From assembly GCF_001442805.1 (NCBI RefSeq), contig NZ_CP011131.1, positions 4,030,001-4,094,000 of the forward strand: a stretch of DNA of 64,000 nucleotides, given 5' to 3'. The stretch comes from Lysobacter gummosus. GTDB lineage: Bacteria; Pseudomonadota; Gammaproteobacteria; Xanthomonadales; Xanthomonadaceae. Below, one piece after another: positions 36,057-44,529 of the stretch. The notes under the pieces were generated by a model. The model had not been told where the DNA came from. It did no database searches and saw nothing but the letters and a program-made list of their open reading frames with translations. The translations under genes were made by a program, and so were the position numbers. Every line of letters starts with the position of its first letter. Within the stretch, counting starts at the first letter, position 1.

Positions 36057-37189
36057 CGCCCGGCCTTCTCCAGGCCCAGCGCCTGCAGTGCCGCGGGTTC
36101 GAGTTCGCCGCGCGCGCTCCCGTCGGTGTTGCTGCTGGTGGTGATGCCGAAGTCGTCCGCGTAGTTCCACACCGACCAGCCCCAGCCGTTCGCTTCGACC
36201 AGCGAACGCACGTCGCCGATCCAGCGATAACGCGATTGTGGATCCACGCCGTTGCGGATCACCCCGAACTCGCCGCAGTGCACGCGAACCCGGTTGACTC
36301 GCGCCCAGTCGCGCAGCGGCTGCCATTGTTTGGCGATCTGCGCGCGGTCCCAGCCAGTCTGGAAATACTCCGTCAACTCGTCCCTGGCCCTGTCCACCGC
36401 GACTTTTCCGTCGGTACGCGGCAACTGTGCGCGTGCGAGCGCCGACGGGTAGCGCACGCGGCGCCAATGCCCGGCCGTGGTCCATTGGTCGCCCTGCATC
36501 CAGCTCGCGCCTTGATGGGTGAAGATGTACGGCAGGTAGTAGTGGAAGCTGTAGATCAGGTTGTCGTCGTCGAGCCGGGCCAGTTCGATCAGACCTTCCA
36601 GGCTGCCGCCCTTGCGGCCGCTGACGATAAGCGTGTGCCGCGGCAGTACGCCGCGAACGGTCTTCACCAATCGCCTCTGGTATCGGCTCCAGACGAAGGA
36701 ACCGGCCAGCCCGTAATAACCGGGTTCGTTGAACAGCTCGAAGGCGACGCGTTGCGGCGGCAATGCCTTGAACTCGGTCGCCAGATGCTTCCACATCGCG
36801 ACATAGCCATCGGCCCATGCGCTGTCGCTCTCGATCGCCTGCTTTGTTTCTTCGTTGGGATGCAAATCGACGATCACGTCAAGTCCGGCCGCCAGTGCGG
36901 CGCCGATCGCGGCGCGCAATTGCGCAGTGCCGGTCAGTTGCGAACCGCGAGCCGGCGACCAGCCCAGCGCGACCGGATCGACCGGGATACGCACGTGGTC
37001 GAAACCGGCATCGCGCAAGCGGCGCAGTTCGCTGCTTTCGACCGGCGCTCCCGCGCTGGCCTCGAACCACCGGCTCAGATTGACGCCGCGCTGGAACGGG
37101 GCCGCGCCTGCAGCGCCACTGAGCAGCAACAGCAAGAACATCAGGCCGTGCCACGCACGCTTTCTCAGCGGCGAGCGGCGCGCCGCCAT
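36053..37189 (-). CDS. Secreted GH5 glycosidase encoded within the EPS operon
   Basis: 378 residues from the ATG at 37189, sharing one base with the wzc-like stop. The signal peptide is GLMFLLLLLSGAAGAAP. GH5 landmarks: RGVNLSRWFEASAG near the start, the acid/base in AFELFNEPGYYG, the His-Tyr pair in YSFHYYLPYIFTHQG, and the nucleophile in VHCGEFGVIR. The enzyme is thus endo-beta-glucanase-like and periplasmic or secreted. In a synthesis operon it most likely trims or releases the polymer, as BcsZ does in cellulose synthesis, rather than feeding on it. It is only distantly related to the GH5 at 15.8-17.5 kb. Confidence 0.87.
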   Translation of the reverse strand: MAARRSPLRKRAWHGLMFLLLLLSGAAGAAPFQRGVNLSRWFEASAGAPVESSELRRLRDAGFDHVRIPVDPVALGWSPARGSQLTGTAQLRAAIGAALAAGLDVIVDLHPNEETKQAIESDSAWADGYVAMWKHLATEFKALPPQRVAFELFNEPGYYGLAGSFVWSRYQRRLVKTVRGVLPRHTLIVSGRKGGSLEGLIELARLDDDNLIYSFHYYLPYIFTHQGASWMQGDQWTTAGHWRRVRYPSALARAQLPRTDGKVAVDRARDELTEYFQTGWDRAQIAKQWQPLRDWARVNRVRVHCGEFGVIRNGVDPQSRYRWIGDVRSLVEANGWGWSVWNYADDFGITTSSNTDGSARGELEPAALQALGLEKAGR

Positions 37190-38697
37190 CAGCGGCCCAC
37201 CAGCGGCATCGTCGCCAGCACCGGCACGCCCAGGCTGCGTTCGAGCTTCTCCGGCGACAGGAAACTGGAGCGCAAGGCCTCGCACAAGAACGCGACGATC
37301 AGCGCCACGCCCAGGCTGAAGAAGAAACCGATGCCGATGATCGCAAGTCGCACGCTCTTGGGCTTGAGCGGCCAGCTCGCCGCCTGCAGCACGCTGACGC
37401 TGGTGCGCTGTTTCTGGTCGCGCGCCTCGTTGATGCGGGCGGCTTCCAGTTTGCGTCCGTAGTTCGCGTAGCTGTCTTCCAGCAGTTTCTGTTCGCGACT
37501 CAGCGCGCCCAGCTCGATCTGCTGCCGGCTCAGCTCGGCGGCGCGCTTACGCAACTGGGTGAGGCGCTCCTGCAAAGCTTTGCGGCCGCCCACCAGCGCC
37601 GATTCGTCCGAGGTCGCACGCAGCAGATCCAGTTCGGCGGCCTCGCGCACCGGATTGCGGCCGGTGCGGACCGTGGTAGGCGGCGCGCGGCGTTGTTGCC
37701 GGATGAAGGATTCCGCGGTGGAAACATCCTTCTGCGCGTTCACCACCAACGGGTTGTCATCGACATAGCGCGAACGCAGGCTCTGTTCCTTGAGCTGAAG
37801 GTCCAACAGCTGGCGCGGCACCTGCGGATCGCCCAGGGTTTCGCTGTACTGAACCAGATTCGCCGGGGTCTTTCCGGCGATCCGTTTGAGCGTCCTGGCC
37901 CGGGCGTTCGCGGTCTGCGCCTGTTGGCTGGCCTCGTTGAAACGGGTTTCCAGGTCGTTGCCCTGCTGCAGCAACAAGCTGATCTGCTGGTCGTAGTTGA
38001 CGATGCCGTGGGTTTGCTTGAACGCGGTCAGGCGCCGCTCGGAATCTTTCAGGCGCTTATCGACCGCGGCGACTTGGCCTGCGAGGAAACGCACCTGATC
38101 GTCGGAGAAAATCGCGCGGCGGCGGTCGAGATAGGTCTCGACCAAGGCACGCAACGCCTGTTGCGCGACAACCGGATCGGAATGGCTGAAGTTGACCTGG
38201 ATCACCGTGGCGCCCTTGAGCAGGTGCGCGTCCATGTGTTCGCGGAAGGCCTGCACGGCCTGATCGATCTTGGGCCGACGCGGGTCTTCGCTCTGCCTGG
38301 CGATCGATGGATACAGCCGGCCCAGACCGACGCGCGCGACTGCATCGCGGATCACGTCGCGGCTGGCGAGGATCTCGGTTTCCGCGCTCAATGCCTCGGT
38401 GCGGTCGAACATCAGCGGCGTGGCGCCGCCGGTGCCGCCGCCTTCGGAGGTATCGGCGAGATAGACGTATTCATGGCCCAGGCGCACCAGCAGGCTGGCA
38501 TCGGAAACGTAGCGCGCGGTCGGCAGGAGCGATGCCAACAGCACCAGACCGAAGGAGATCGCGAACGCCAGCGCGATGCGGCGCCGGTCCTTGAACGCGA
38601 TCTCGAGCATTTCCCGCAGCGAAAAGGCCGAGGCGGCCCGGCCGCGGAATCCGTCGCCGGGCTCTGCGCCCGGGCCGTCGTGCATCGGCTTATCCAT
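37189..38697 (-). CDS. Wzc/GumC-like chain-length regulator lacking a kinase domain
   Basis: 502 residues. Two membrane helices (near 40-60 and 455-480) frame a long periplasmic region rich in coiled-coil (for example AAVDKRLKDSERRLTAFKQTHG and LTQLRKRAAELSRQQIELG), i.e. a Wzz/GNVR co-polymerase. The chain ends about 20 residues after the second helix (LSPEKLERSLGVPVLATMPL), exactly where a BY-kinase domain would begin in Wzc. Xanthomonad GumC proteins can also lack the kinase. Here a degenerate kinase-like domain appears fused to a glycosyltransferase of the same operon. The ATG directly abuts the wza stop. Role: controls polymer length and links Wza to the inner membrane. Confidence 0.87.
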   Translation of the reverse strand: MDKPMHDGPGAEPGDGFRGRAASAFSLREMLEIAFKDRRRIALAFAISFGLVLLASLLPTARYVSDASLLVRLGHEYVYLADTSEGGGTGGATPLMFDRTEALSAETEILASRDVIRDAVARVGLGRLYPSIARQSEDPRRPKIDQAVQAFREHMDAHLLKGATVIQVNFSHSDPVVAQQALRALVETYLDRRRAIFSDDQVRFLAGQVAAVDKRLKDSERRLTAFKQTHGIVNYDQQISLLLQQGNDLETRFNEASQQAQTANARARTLKRIAGKTPANLVQYSETLGDPQVPRQLLDLQLKEQSLRSRYVDDNPLVVNAQKDVSTAESFIRQQRRAPPTTVRTGRNPVREAAELDLLRATSDESALVGGRKALQERLTQLRKRAAELSRQQIELGALSREQKLLEDSYANYGRKLEAARINEARDQKQRTSVSVLQAASWPLKPKSVRLAIIGIGFFFSLGVALIVAFLCEALRSSFLSPEKLERSLGVPVLATMPLVGR

Positions 38698-39546
38698 TCA
38701 ATAGCCCGACCGGTTGTCGTTGAGGTCGTAGGAGAAGCCCACGTTGACCGGCAGGTTTCGGCGCACGTACTGGTCGATCCACTTGTTCAGACGCGAAACG
38801 CGCGAGGGAACCGCGAGCACCACGTCGAAGGGTTGCAACAAAGGGTCGTTGCCGTCGCTGGCGCCCTTGCGCGATTGCGAGGCGACGTTGACCTGGATGA
38901 CCTGCGGTTTGCCGTCTTCGCCGCGGCGCAGAATCACCACGCGATTGGCCGCGGCGGTCTCCTTCAGCCCCTGCGCGACGATCAATGCGCGCATCACCGT
39001 CAGCGACGGCAGCAGCGGCTGCGCACCGGGACGGGCGACTTCGCCGCCGACGAACACCTGTTGCCGGGCGAAGCCCTTCTGGACTTCGACCGAGACCTCG
39101 GGATGGCGCAGATTCGCGGCATACGCGCGCTTGAGCGCCGCGGCCAGTTGCTCTGGCGTGAGATCGGCCGCGCGGATTTCGCCGATCAGTTGCAGATGGA
39201 TTTTGCCGTCGGGCCGCACGATCGCGACTTCGTTGAGCTCGGGGACGTAGAAGAATTTCAGCGCGAGTTCGTCGCCAGGCGCGATGCGGTAATCGCCGGC
39301 GACGGAAGTTTCGGAGAGCTGCGCGTCGCGCGCCGATAACTGCACCACGGCGTTCGCGTCTTCAGCCGGCGCGGTTTCGCCGAGACCGCGCGCCGTTGCC
39401 GGCGACAGGGCAGCGCATATCAGCATCGCGCTCAGGAACACCGCACGAATAGCCGCGGCAGCGCCGGTCGGCCGCCGGGCCGAATTCCGCCCCGCCACCT
39501 GCATGTCGCAAGCCAATGGCCGCCCCCCTCCCAACCACTCGATCAT
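38698..39546 (-). CDS. Wza/GumB-like polysaccharide export protein
   Basis: 282 residues. An N-terminal hydrophobic stretch (AVFLSAMLICAALSPATA) is a signal peptide; the Cys in it has no proper lipobox, so lipidation is doubtful, unlike E. coli Wza. The Poly_export domain lies at about 82-160 (GDYRIAPGDELALKFF, VRPDGKIHLQLIGEIRA), followed by one SLBB domain (QQVFVGGEVARPGAQPL). Proteins of this family form the outer-membrane or periplasmic exit channel. It is the first gene of the eight-gene EPS chain; a Clp/CRP site lies about 130 bases upstream of its ATG. Confidence 0.88.
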   Translation of the reverse strand: MIEWLGGGRPLACDMQVAGRNSARRPTGAAAAIRAVFLSAMLICAALSPATARGLGETAPAEDANAVVQLSARDAQLSETSVAGDYRIAPGDELALKFFYVPELNEVAIVRPDGKIHLQLIGEIRAADLTPEQLAAALKRAYAANLRHPEVSVEVQKGFARQQVFVGGEVARPGAQPLLPSLTVMRALIVAQGLKETAAANRVVILRRGEDGKPQVIQVNVASQSRKGASDGNDPLLQPFDVVLAVPSRVSRLNKWIDQYVRRNLPVNVGFSYDLNDNRSGY

Positions 39547-39664
39547 GCCTTCCGTCCCGGCCGCGGCGTTGCCGCAACGGCTTCGTAATAGACTGATTAC
39601 AAAAGGAATCCGGTCATCCGCCGACAGGCCCGCTTGGCTGGCGGGAATATTCGGGCGACCAGAA

Positions 39665-39689
39665 ATAATGTGACTTACATCACATTATA
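39665..39689 (-). promoter_or_regulatory. Near-perfect Clp/CRP site with TATAAT overlap upstream of the EPS operon
   Basis: TGTGACTTACATCACA (39669-39684) matches TGTGA-N6-TCACA at all ten positions, and flanking bases extend the symmetry to 24 bp with only two mismatched pairs. A TATAAT on the minus strand (39689-39684) overlaps its edge, which would suit repression; alternatively an AATATT (39651-39646) about 30 bases downstream is at the distance of a class II activated promoter. The window has no other gene between this site and wza. Binding by Clp is inferred from the consensus. Confidence 0.75.
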
Positions 39690-39768
39690 TGACCTGTGTG
39701 TCACGGCGCCGTGGACGGGGCGAATGTGGCGTCCGGCTGCATGAACTCGATGAACCGGGCCGGCGACT

Positions 39769-41214
39769 TCAGTACGCTGCCTCGGCCGAAAGCACCGCCG
39801 GAATGGTGCGCAGCAGGATCGACAGGTCCAGCCACAGCGACCAGTTTTCGATGTATTCCAGGTCGTACTCGACGCGCTTCTGGATCTTCTCGACGGTGTC
39901 GGTCTCGCCGCGATAGCCGTTGACCTGGGCCAGGCCGGTGATGCCGGGCTTGACCCGATGACGCGCCACGTATTCTTCCACCGCGTCTTCGAACAACACG
40001 TTGGCGGCCTTGGTCGCGGTGGCGTGCGGACGCGGGCCGACCATCGACATGCTGCCGCCGAGCACATTGAACAGCTGCGGCAGTTCATCCAGGCTGGTCT
40101 TGCGGATGAAACGGCCGACCCGGGTGACGCGCGGGTCGTCGCGTCCGGTCTGCCGGTCGGCATGTTCGTCGCGCAGGTGGTGATGCATCGAACGGAATTT
40201 GTAGACCTCGATCAGCCGGTGGTTGTAGCCGTAGCGCTTCTGCCGGAACAGCACCGGACCTCGCGATTCCAGCTTCACCGCCAGCGCGATCAGCAGCATC
40301 AACGGCGACAGCGCCAACAGCGCCACCCCGGACAGCACGATATCTTCACAGCGCTTATATAGCGGAGACCAACCCTGTAGCGGCGGCTCGGCGACCACGA
40401 ACATCGGCACGCCGCCCATCGGCACCATGCGGCGATGGGCGAAACGGAACGTGGTCATGTCGGGGATCAGCAGCACTTGCACCGGCAAACGGCGCAGCCG
40501 CTGGGCGAGCGCTTCGTTGCGGTCCTGCGCCTGCGCCGGCAGCGCCACCAGGACCTGATCGACGCGACCGTCGCGGATCAATTGTTCCAGCGCGCCGATA
40601 TCGCCCAGGCGCGGCAAGGCGACCGGCGGCGCTTCGTGCAAACGGTGCGAGCGCCGGTCGTCGATATAGCCGATCAGGCCCGATATCACGTCGGCGCGGT
40701 GATGAATCTGCTCGGCCAGGCGCATCGCGTTCTCGGTCATGCCCACGATCACCGAACGCTGGATGAAATGCCCGGCGCGGATGCGGCGCTGGAAGAACGA
40801 CAGCATGACCAGCCGGCTGAGCGCGAACAGGCCGAAACTCAGCAAATACCACAGCACCAGGGCTTGGGGCGAGGTCGGCGAGATGAATCGCGACAACTGG
40901 TGCAGCGTCATCAGCAGGCCGAAGGTAGTCGACCAGGCGAAGAAGGTCCGCCGGATCAGCAGCAGATTGCTGAACATGTCGCGGCCGTACATGTCGAAAG
41001 TGTTGAATACCAACACGCACAGCAGCCCGGCAATGAACGACAAGGCCAGATGATGGCCGGCCTGCGCGAACGGATCGGCCTGCATCCACGACAGGATCGC
41101 AAAGCCGGGGGCGGCGGCGATGGCGAAATGAGCCAAGCGCGCCATGACGATGGTATAGCGGATGGCAGTAGGTCGCGCGAACGCGAACAGCGTGCTGGAG
41201 AACGGCAACCTCAT
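39769..41214 (-). CDS. GumD-like undecaprenyl-phosphate glucose-1-phosphate transferase
   Basis: 481 residues. Several membrane helices in the first 140 residues, a CoA-binding-like middle region, a further helix ([20 protein letters not shown]) and the conserved C-terminal transferase domain: [47 protein letters not shown] and [15 protein letters not shown]. This is the family that starts EPS repeat units by moving glucose-1-phosphate to undecaprenyl phosphate. It lies 222 bases upstream of wza with a regulatory region between, so it may have its own promoter as well as reading into the operon. No strong ribosome site is apparent before the ATG. Confidence 0.93.
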   Translation of the reverse strand: MRLPFSSTLFAFARPTAIRYTIVMARLAHFAIAAAPGFAILSWMQADPFAQAGHHLALSFIAGLLCVLVFNTFDMYGRDMFSNLLLIRRTFFAWSTTFGLLMTLHQLSRFISPTSPQALVLWYLLSFGLFALSRLVMLSFFQRRIRAGHFIQRSVIVGMTENAMRLAEQIHHRADVISGLIGYIDDRRSHRLHEAPPVALPRLGDIGALEQLIRDGRVDQVLVALPAQAQDRNEALAQRLRRLPVQVLLIPDMTTFRFAHRRMVPMGGVPMFVVAEPPLQGWSPLYKRCEDIVLSGVALLALSPLMLLIALAVKLESRGPVLFRQKRYGYNHRLIEVYKFRSMHHHLRDEHADRQTGRDDPRVTRVGRFIRKTSLDELPQLFNVLGGSMSMVGPRPHATATKAANVLFEDAVEEYVARHRVKPGITGLAQVNGYRGETDTVEKIQKRVEYDLEYIENWSLWLDLSILLRTIPAVLSAEAAY

Positions 41215-41646
41215 CTGCTTACCACATGCCCCTGTACATGCTGGAAGACTGAATATTCAGCTAGTAATTCGCGTCTTCGGCTTTAGCTTTCTTATGCGGA
41301 AAGTCTGGGTACACATGCGTGATGAGGTCGCGAAGACCGCTTCGAGGCCAGCGTTATCTGAATCGGCTAAACGAATGACGTTTCGCGCCGCTGTCTTGCG
41401 GCCACTGATCTCCTATCGGCAGGATCGTTTCGACTCAGGTCATCAGAGTCCTCTGCGCGTCGTCGCGAAAACTGCTTCTTTGTAAGGCTGATTTGTTCTT
41501 CGGCAGACAATATCGACGGGTGTCGACGAGGAGCTATCAGGATTAGTAGACACCCCGGTCGCTGCCTGCGAAACGCACAGGCAAAAGAAAAGGCCTGCAA
41601 AAGCAGGCCTTTTCACTAAGCACGACGTTTCAGCGCGGGGTCGATA
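41215..41646. other. Intergenic region between ssb and the GumD-like gene
   Basis: 432 bases with lower GC than the surroundings, so it probably carries the promoter of the GumD-like gene. The perfect palindrome CTGAATATTCAG (41249-41260) lies about 40 bases before its start and includes a -10-like AATATT. A terminator for ssb lies at the right end (listed separately). A short open frame here has no coding character. Confidence 0.45.
41581..41613 (-). terminator. Rho-independent terminator of ssb
   Basis: A perfect 11-bp stem (41588-41598 with 41603-41613, loop AAAA on the plus strand) is followed on the minus strand by CTTTTGC, giving a T-rich tail. It lies about 35 bases after the ssb stop. 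Confidence 0.85.
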
Positions 41647-42210
41647 TCAGAACGGAATATCGTCGTCGGCGAAATCGTCGCCGAAGTCGTTCGACTTCGC
41701 CGGAGGCGCCTCGCGACGCGGACCGGCATCGCGGCCACCGCCACCACCACCGCCGCCGTAACCGCCACCGCCGCCGCCAGCCGCGCGCGCGGGACGTTCG
41801 CCGCCACCGCCGCCAGCGCCGCGGAACTCGCCGCGACCGCCGCCTTCGGAACGGCCACCGCCGCCACCGCCGCCTTCACCGCCGCCGAGCATCTGCATCT
41901 CATCGGCGATGATGTCGGTGAAGTACTTTTCGACGCCGTCTTGACCGGTGAACTTGTCGTAGCGGATCGAGCCTTCGATATAGACCTGACGGCCCTTCTT
42001 CAGGTACTCGCCGGCGATCTCGCCGAGCTTGCCGAACAGCTTGACCCGGTGCCACTCGGTGCGTTCCTGCTGGTTGCCGTCGCGGTCCTTGCGGACGCTG
42101 GTGGTCGCCAGGCTGAGGGTGGTCACGGCCATGCCGCCCTGGGTGTACTTGGTCTCCGGATCGTTACCGAGGTTGCCGACCAGGATGACTTTATTGATGC
42201 CGCGTGCCAT
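41647..42210 (-). CDS. ssb: Single-stranded DNA-binding protein
   Basis: 187 residues. The OB fold covers the first 110 residues ([57 protein letters not shown]). A Gly-rich linker of about 55 residues with long GGGG runs follows, and the acidic tip DDDIPF is the partner-binding tail that recruits replication and repair proteins. AAGGAATCTC precedes the ATG as a good ribosome site. Confidence 0.97.
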   Translation of the reverse strand: MARGINKVILVGNLGNDPETKYTQGGMAVTTLSLATTSVRKDRDGNQQERTEWHRVKLFGKLGEIAGEYLKKGRQVYIEGSIRYDKFTGQDGVEKYFTDIIADEMQMLGGGEGGGGGGGRSEGGGRGEFRGAGGGGGERPARAAGGGGGGYGGGGGGGGRDAGPRREAPPAKSNDFGDDFADDDIPF

Positions 42211-42251
42211 GAGATTCCTTCAAATTGCCGGGTGTACGGCCAAGATGATGG

Positions 42252-42257
42252 ATTATA
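42252..42257 (-). promoter_or_regulatory. -10 box of ssb
   Basis: A perfect TATAAT on the minus strand, 42-47 bases before the ssb ATG. The -35 region is GC-rich and not recognisable. Confidence 0.5.
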
Positions 42258-42646
42258 GCGCCGAGCCCCGCCATCGGTCCCGGGCGCGCCGGCGGGTCGG
42301 ACAAATCCCAGGCGGCTGTAGGGCCCGGGGTGGCCGCAATCCAGGCTGGGAGCGGCTTTCGAGCGGGTTGCGGCCCCTGCCTGGCGCCTGAAATCGGCCG
42401 AGTCTCCTGAGCCGGCCAACCGTCGAGCCTCGGCCCCCACGCCGGCTGACGGCCCTCCCGGCGCCCGACCCCGCCTCCTTGCGGCCATCCGGCCCGGCCA
42501 GATCCCACGGCCCCGACTCCATTCGCCGGCACCGCGCCGTCCCGTGACCCGATCGCGCCCTGGTTCGCCAACGCCTTCGCCCGCCGCCGCGAGCCCAGGC
42601 TCACGACGAAGATCCAATCCGCGCCGAACCGGCCACCAGCCGCCAC

Positions 42647-42674
42647 GAAAAAAAGGGCCTCCCGAAGGAGGCCC
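42647..42674 (-). terminator. Rho-independent terminator of the ankyrin-repeat gene
   Basis: GGGCCTCC (42655-42662) pairs with GGAGGCCC (42667-42674) over a CGAA loop; on the minus strand seven Ts follow. It ends the sigma/HEAT/ankyrin operon. Confidence 0.85.
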
Positions 42675-42700
42675 CTTTGCCCGAACCTGTCCCGACGCGA

Positions 42701-43327
42701 TTACGGACGCGCGCCGTGCGCGATCAGATAGTCGCGAACCGCCTGCACCTTGGCCTGGTTCAACGGCGAGCGACGCACGCCCAGTTCGGTGATCACCGCC
42801 AGGTTGACGTCGGCGCCGTGCTCGACCAGCGACTTGACGTTGGCCAGGCTGCCGCTGCGCGAGGCGTTGATCAACGCGGTCTCGTCGCCCGGAACCACGG
42901 CGTTGACGACCGCGCCGGCGCTGAGCAGGCGCTCGATCACCGTCACGTTGCTGCCGACGCTGGACGCCGCGATCAGAGGATTGCCGTCGCCGCGCGCGGC
43001 CAGGGTGACGTTGGCGCCCAACAGCAGCAGTTCGTTGACCATCGCCAGATTGCGCGAACGCGCGGCCACGATCAGCGCGGTGCCTTCGTTCTCGACCACC
43101 GAGTTGACATCGACGCCGCCGAGGACGAGTTCACGCACGGTTTCCAGATCGCCGGCCTGCACCGCTTCGAGCAGCAGCAGCGCGCTGCCGCTGGTGGTGA
43201 AGCCCGAGGCCGCGCGCGCCTGCGCCTGCCGGGGCTGCGCTTCCAGTCCGAACGCGCCGAAGATCGCCATGAACGCGCCGAGTACGACGATGCGTCCGAA
43301 CCACGTATTGAGCTTTCCCGTTTTCAT
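42701..43327 (-). CDS. Secreted ankyrin-repeat protein
   Basis: 208 residues from the ATG at 43327, preceded by AGGAGAGG. A signal peptide (FGRIVVLGAFMAIFGAFG, then cleavage near AQA) exports it. About four to five ankyrin repeats follow: LLEAVQAGDLETVRELVLGGVDVN, GTALIVAARSRNLAMVNELLLLGANV, PLIAASSVGSNVTVIERLLSAGAVV, TALINASRSGSLANVKSLVEHGADVN. Such modules bind proteins and here would act in the periplasm. It is the last gene of a sigma/anti-sigma/HEAT/ankyrin set, about 90 bases after the HEAT gene. No enzymatic motif is seen. Confidence 0.85.
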   Translation of the reverse strand: MKTGKLNTWFGRIVVLGAFMAIFGAFGLEAQPRQAQARAASGFTTSGSALLLLEAVQAGDLETVRELVLGGVDVNSVVENEGTALIVAARSRNLAMVNELLLLGANVTLAARGDGNPLIAASSVGSNVTVIERLLSAGAVVNAVVPGDETALINASRSGSLANVKSLVEHGADVNLAVITELGVRRSPLNQAKVQAVRDYLIAHGARP

Positions 43328-43419
43328 CTGCCTCTCCTTGTGTTGTGAATGTAATCGGATTCGTTGTCCGGCCGGGGGGCCGTCGATAGCCATCGCGTAG
43401 TCGCGTCTGTCTGGCCCGC

Positions 43420-44481
43420 TCAGTTCTCGGTTCCCTTGAGCGTGCGCAGCAACGCTTGCTTCTCTTCGGGGGTCTTCGCGTTCTTGTACAAGGTCAACAA
43501 GCCCTGATCGCCGCCGGCCACGCGCAAGGCGCTCAAGGCTTCCGCGCGCAATTCCGGCACCGCGGACAGCTTGGGGTACAGCTCCAGCAGTTGTTTCTGT
43601 CCGCCGGCCACGCCCAAGGCCTTGATCGCTTCGCGTCGAGTGGACATATCCGCGTCGCCCGCGGCGATCTGCGCCAGCGCGTCCACACCGCCGGACACGC
43701 CCAGGCCTTGCACCGCACCATGCCGCAGTTGCGTGTCGGAACTGTTGCGGGCCGCATCGGCCAATGCATCGGTCGCGCCGGCCACGCCCAGCGCCTGCAA
43801 CGCGCGTTGCTTCAGTTTCGCGTCGCCGGTCTTGGAATAGATTTGACGCAGTAGCGTTTCCGCGCCGCTGACGCCGAGCAGGTGCACGGCCTGCGCCGAC
43901 AGCGCGGGATCGCCGCCTTCGGCCGCCGCCGCGATCTGCGCCATGGCGCGCGGATCGTCGATCTGGCTGAGCACGAACAACACCCGGCGCTTGGCCTGCG
44001 GCGTCTTCGCGTCGCGCAGCAACTGCGCCAGTTGCGGCAACGACTTGTCGGCGGGCTGCTCGAGCAAGGTCTCCAGACGATCCTGATCGGATTCGCCGCC
44101 GGTAGCGGCCGCGGCGGCGGGCCGGCGCTGCAGGCGTTCGGCTTCGGCGATCCAGCGGCTGTTCGGGTGTTCGCTGCGCAAGCGCTTGACCAGCTCCTGC
44201 GACTGCGCGGCGCGGCCGGCCTGGGCCAGCGCATAGGCGCGCCAGTACAAGGCGGCATCGGCGCCGGCGCCGCCGTGCAGACGGCGCTCGAGTTCGGCGA
44301 AGCGCTGATCGGCCTCGCTCCAGTCGCCCTCGCCGATGGCCTCGTGACCTTGTTGGTACAGCGCCTTGGTCTGCGCGGAATCTGCCGCGTCCGTCGGCGC
44401 CGACGCGGCGCTGACCGCGAAGCACAGCGACAGCGCGAGCGGCAGTGCACAGGCAATCAGAAGACGCGATGGGGTTTTCAC
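43420..44481 (-). CDS. Secreted TPR/HEAT-repeat protein
   Basis: 353 residues with a signal peptide (LLIACALPLALSLCFAVSAA). Residues 35-110 look like TPR or Sel1-like helices (KALYQQGHEAIGEGDWSEAD, ALYWRAYALAQAGRAAQSQ). From about 130 to the end are HEAT-like repeats of about 31 residues, each ending in short aliphatic cores such as QALGVAGATDAL, QGLGVSGGVDAL and KALGVAGGQKQL, giving a regular periplasmic scaffold. The function is unknown; a role as sensor or adaptor for the sigma/anti-sigma pair is suggested only by position. The next gene downstream is the ankyrin protein. Confidence 0.8.
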   Translation of the reverse strand: MKTPSRLLIACALPLALSLCFAVSAASAPTDAADSAQTKALYQQGHEAIGEGDWSEADQRFAELERRLHGGAGADAALYWRAYALAQAGRAAQSQELVKRLRSEHPNSRWIAEAERLQRRPAAAAATGGESDQDRLETLLEQPADKSLPQLAQLLRDAKTPQAKRRVLFVLSQIDDPRAMAQIAAAAEGGDPALSAQAVHLLGVSGAETLLRQIYSKTGDAKLKQRALQALGVAGATDALADAARNSSDTQLRHGAVQGLGVSGGVDALAQIAAGDADMSTRREAIKALGVAGGQKQLLELYPKLSAVPELRAEALSALRVAGGDQGLLTLYKNAKTPEEKQALLRTLKGTEN

Positions 44482-44529
44482 GATGACATACCTCGAATCG
44501 GGTGCAGGTCGAATCAGACGCGGTTCGAA

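Larger units (their letters stand above)
42211..42700. other. Intergenic region upstream of ssb
   Basis: 490 bases. It holds the ssb ribosome site and -10 box at the left and the terminator of the ankyrin-repeat gene at the right. The middle part (about 42260-42640) is extremely GC-rich with open frames of no recognisable product; I see no gene in it. Confidence 0.5.

Noticed and set aside
37189..38697. Wzc gene truncated by frameshift
   Set aside because: The stop is coupled cleanly to the next ATG and the next gene in the other frame is a complete secreted GH5; no kinase remnant lies downstream of it.
41162..41485. Open frame over the start of the GumD-like gene, plus strand
   Set aside because: It runs antisense through a probable promoter region and has no coding character.
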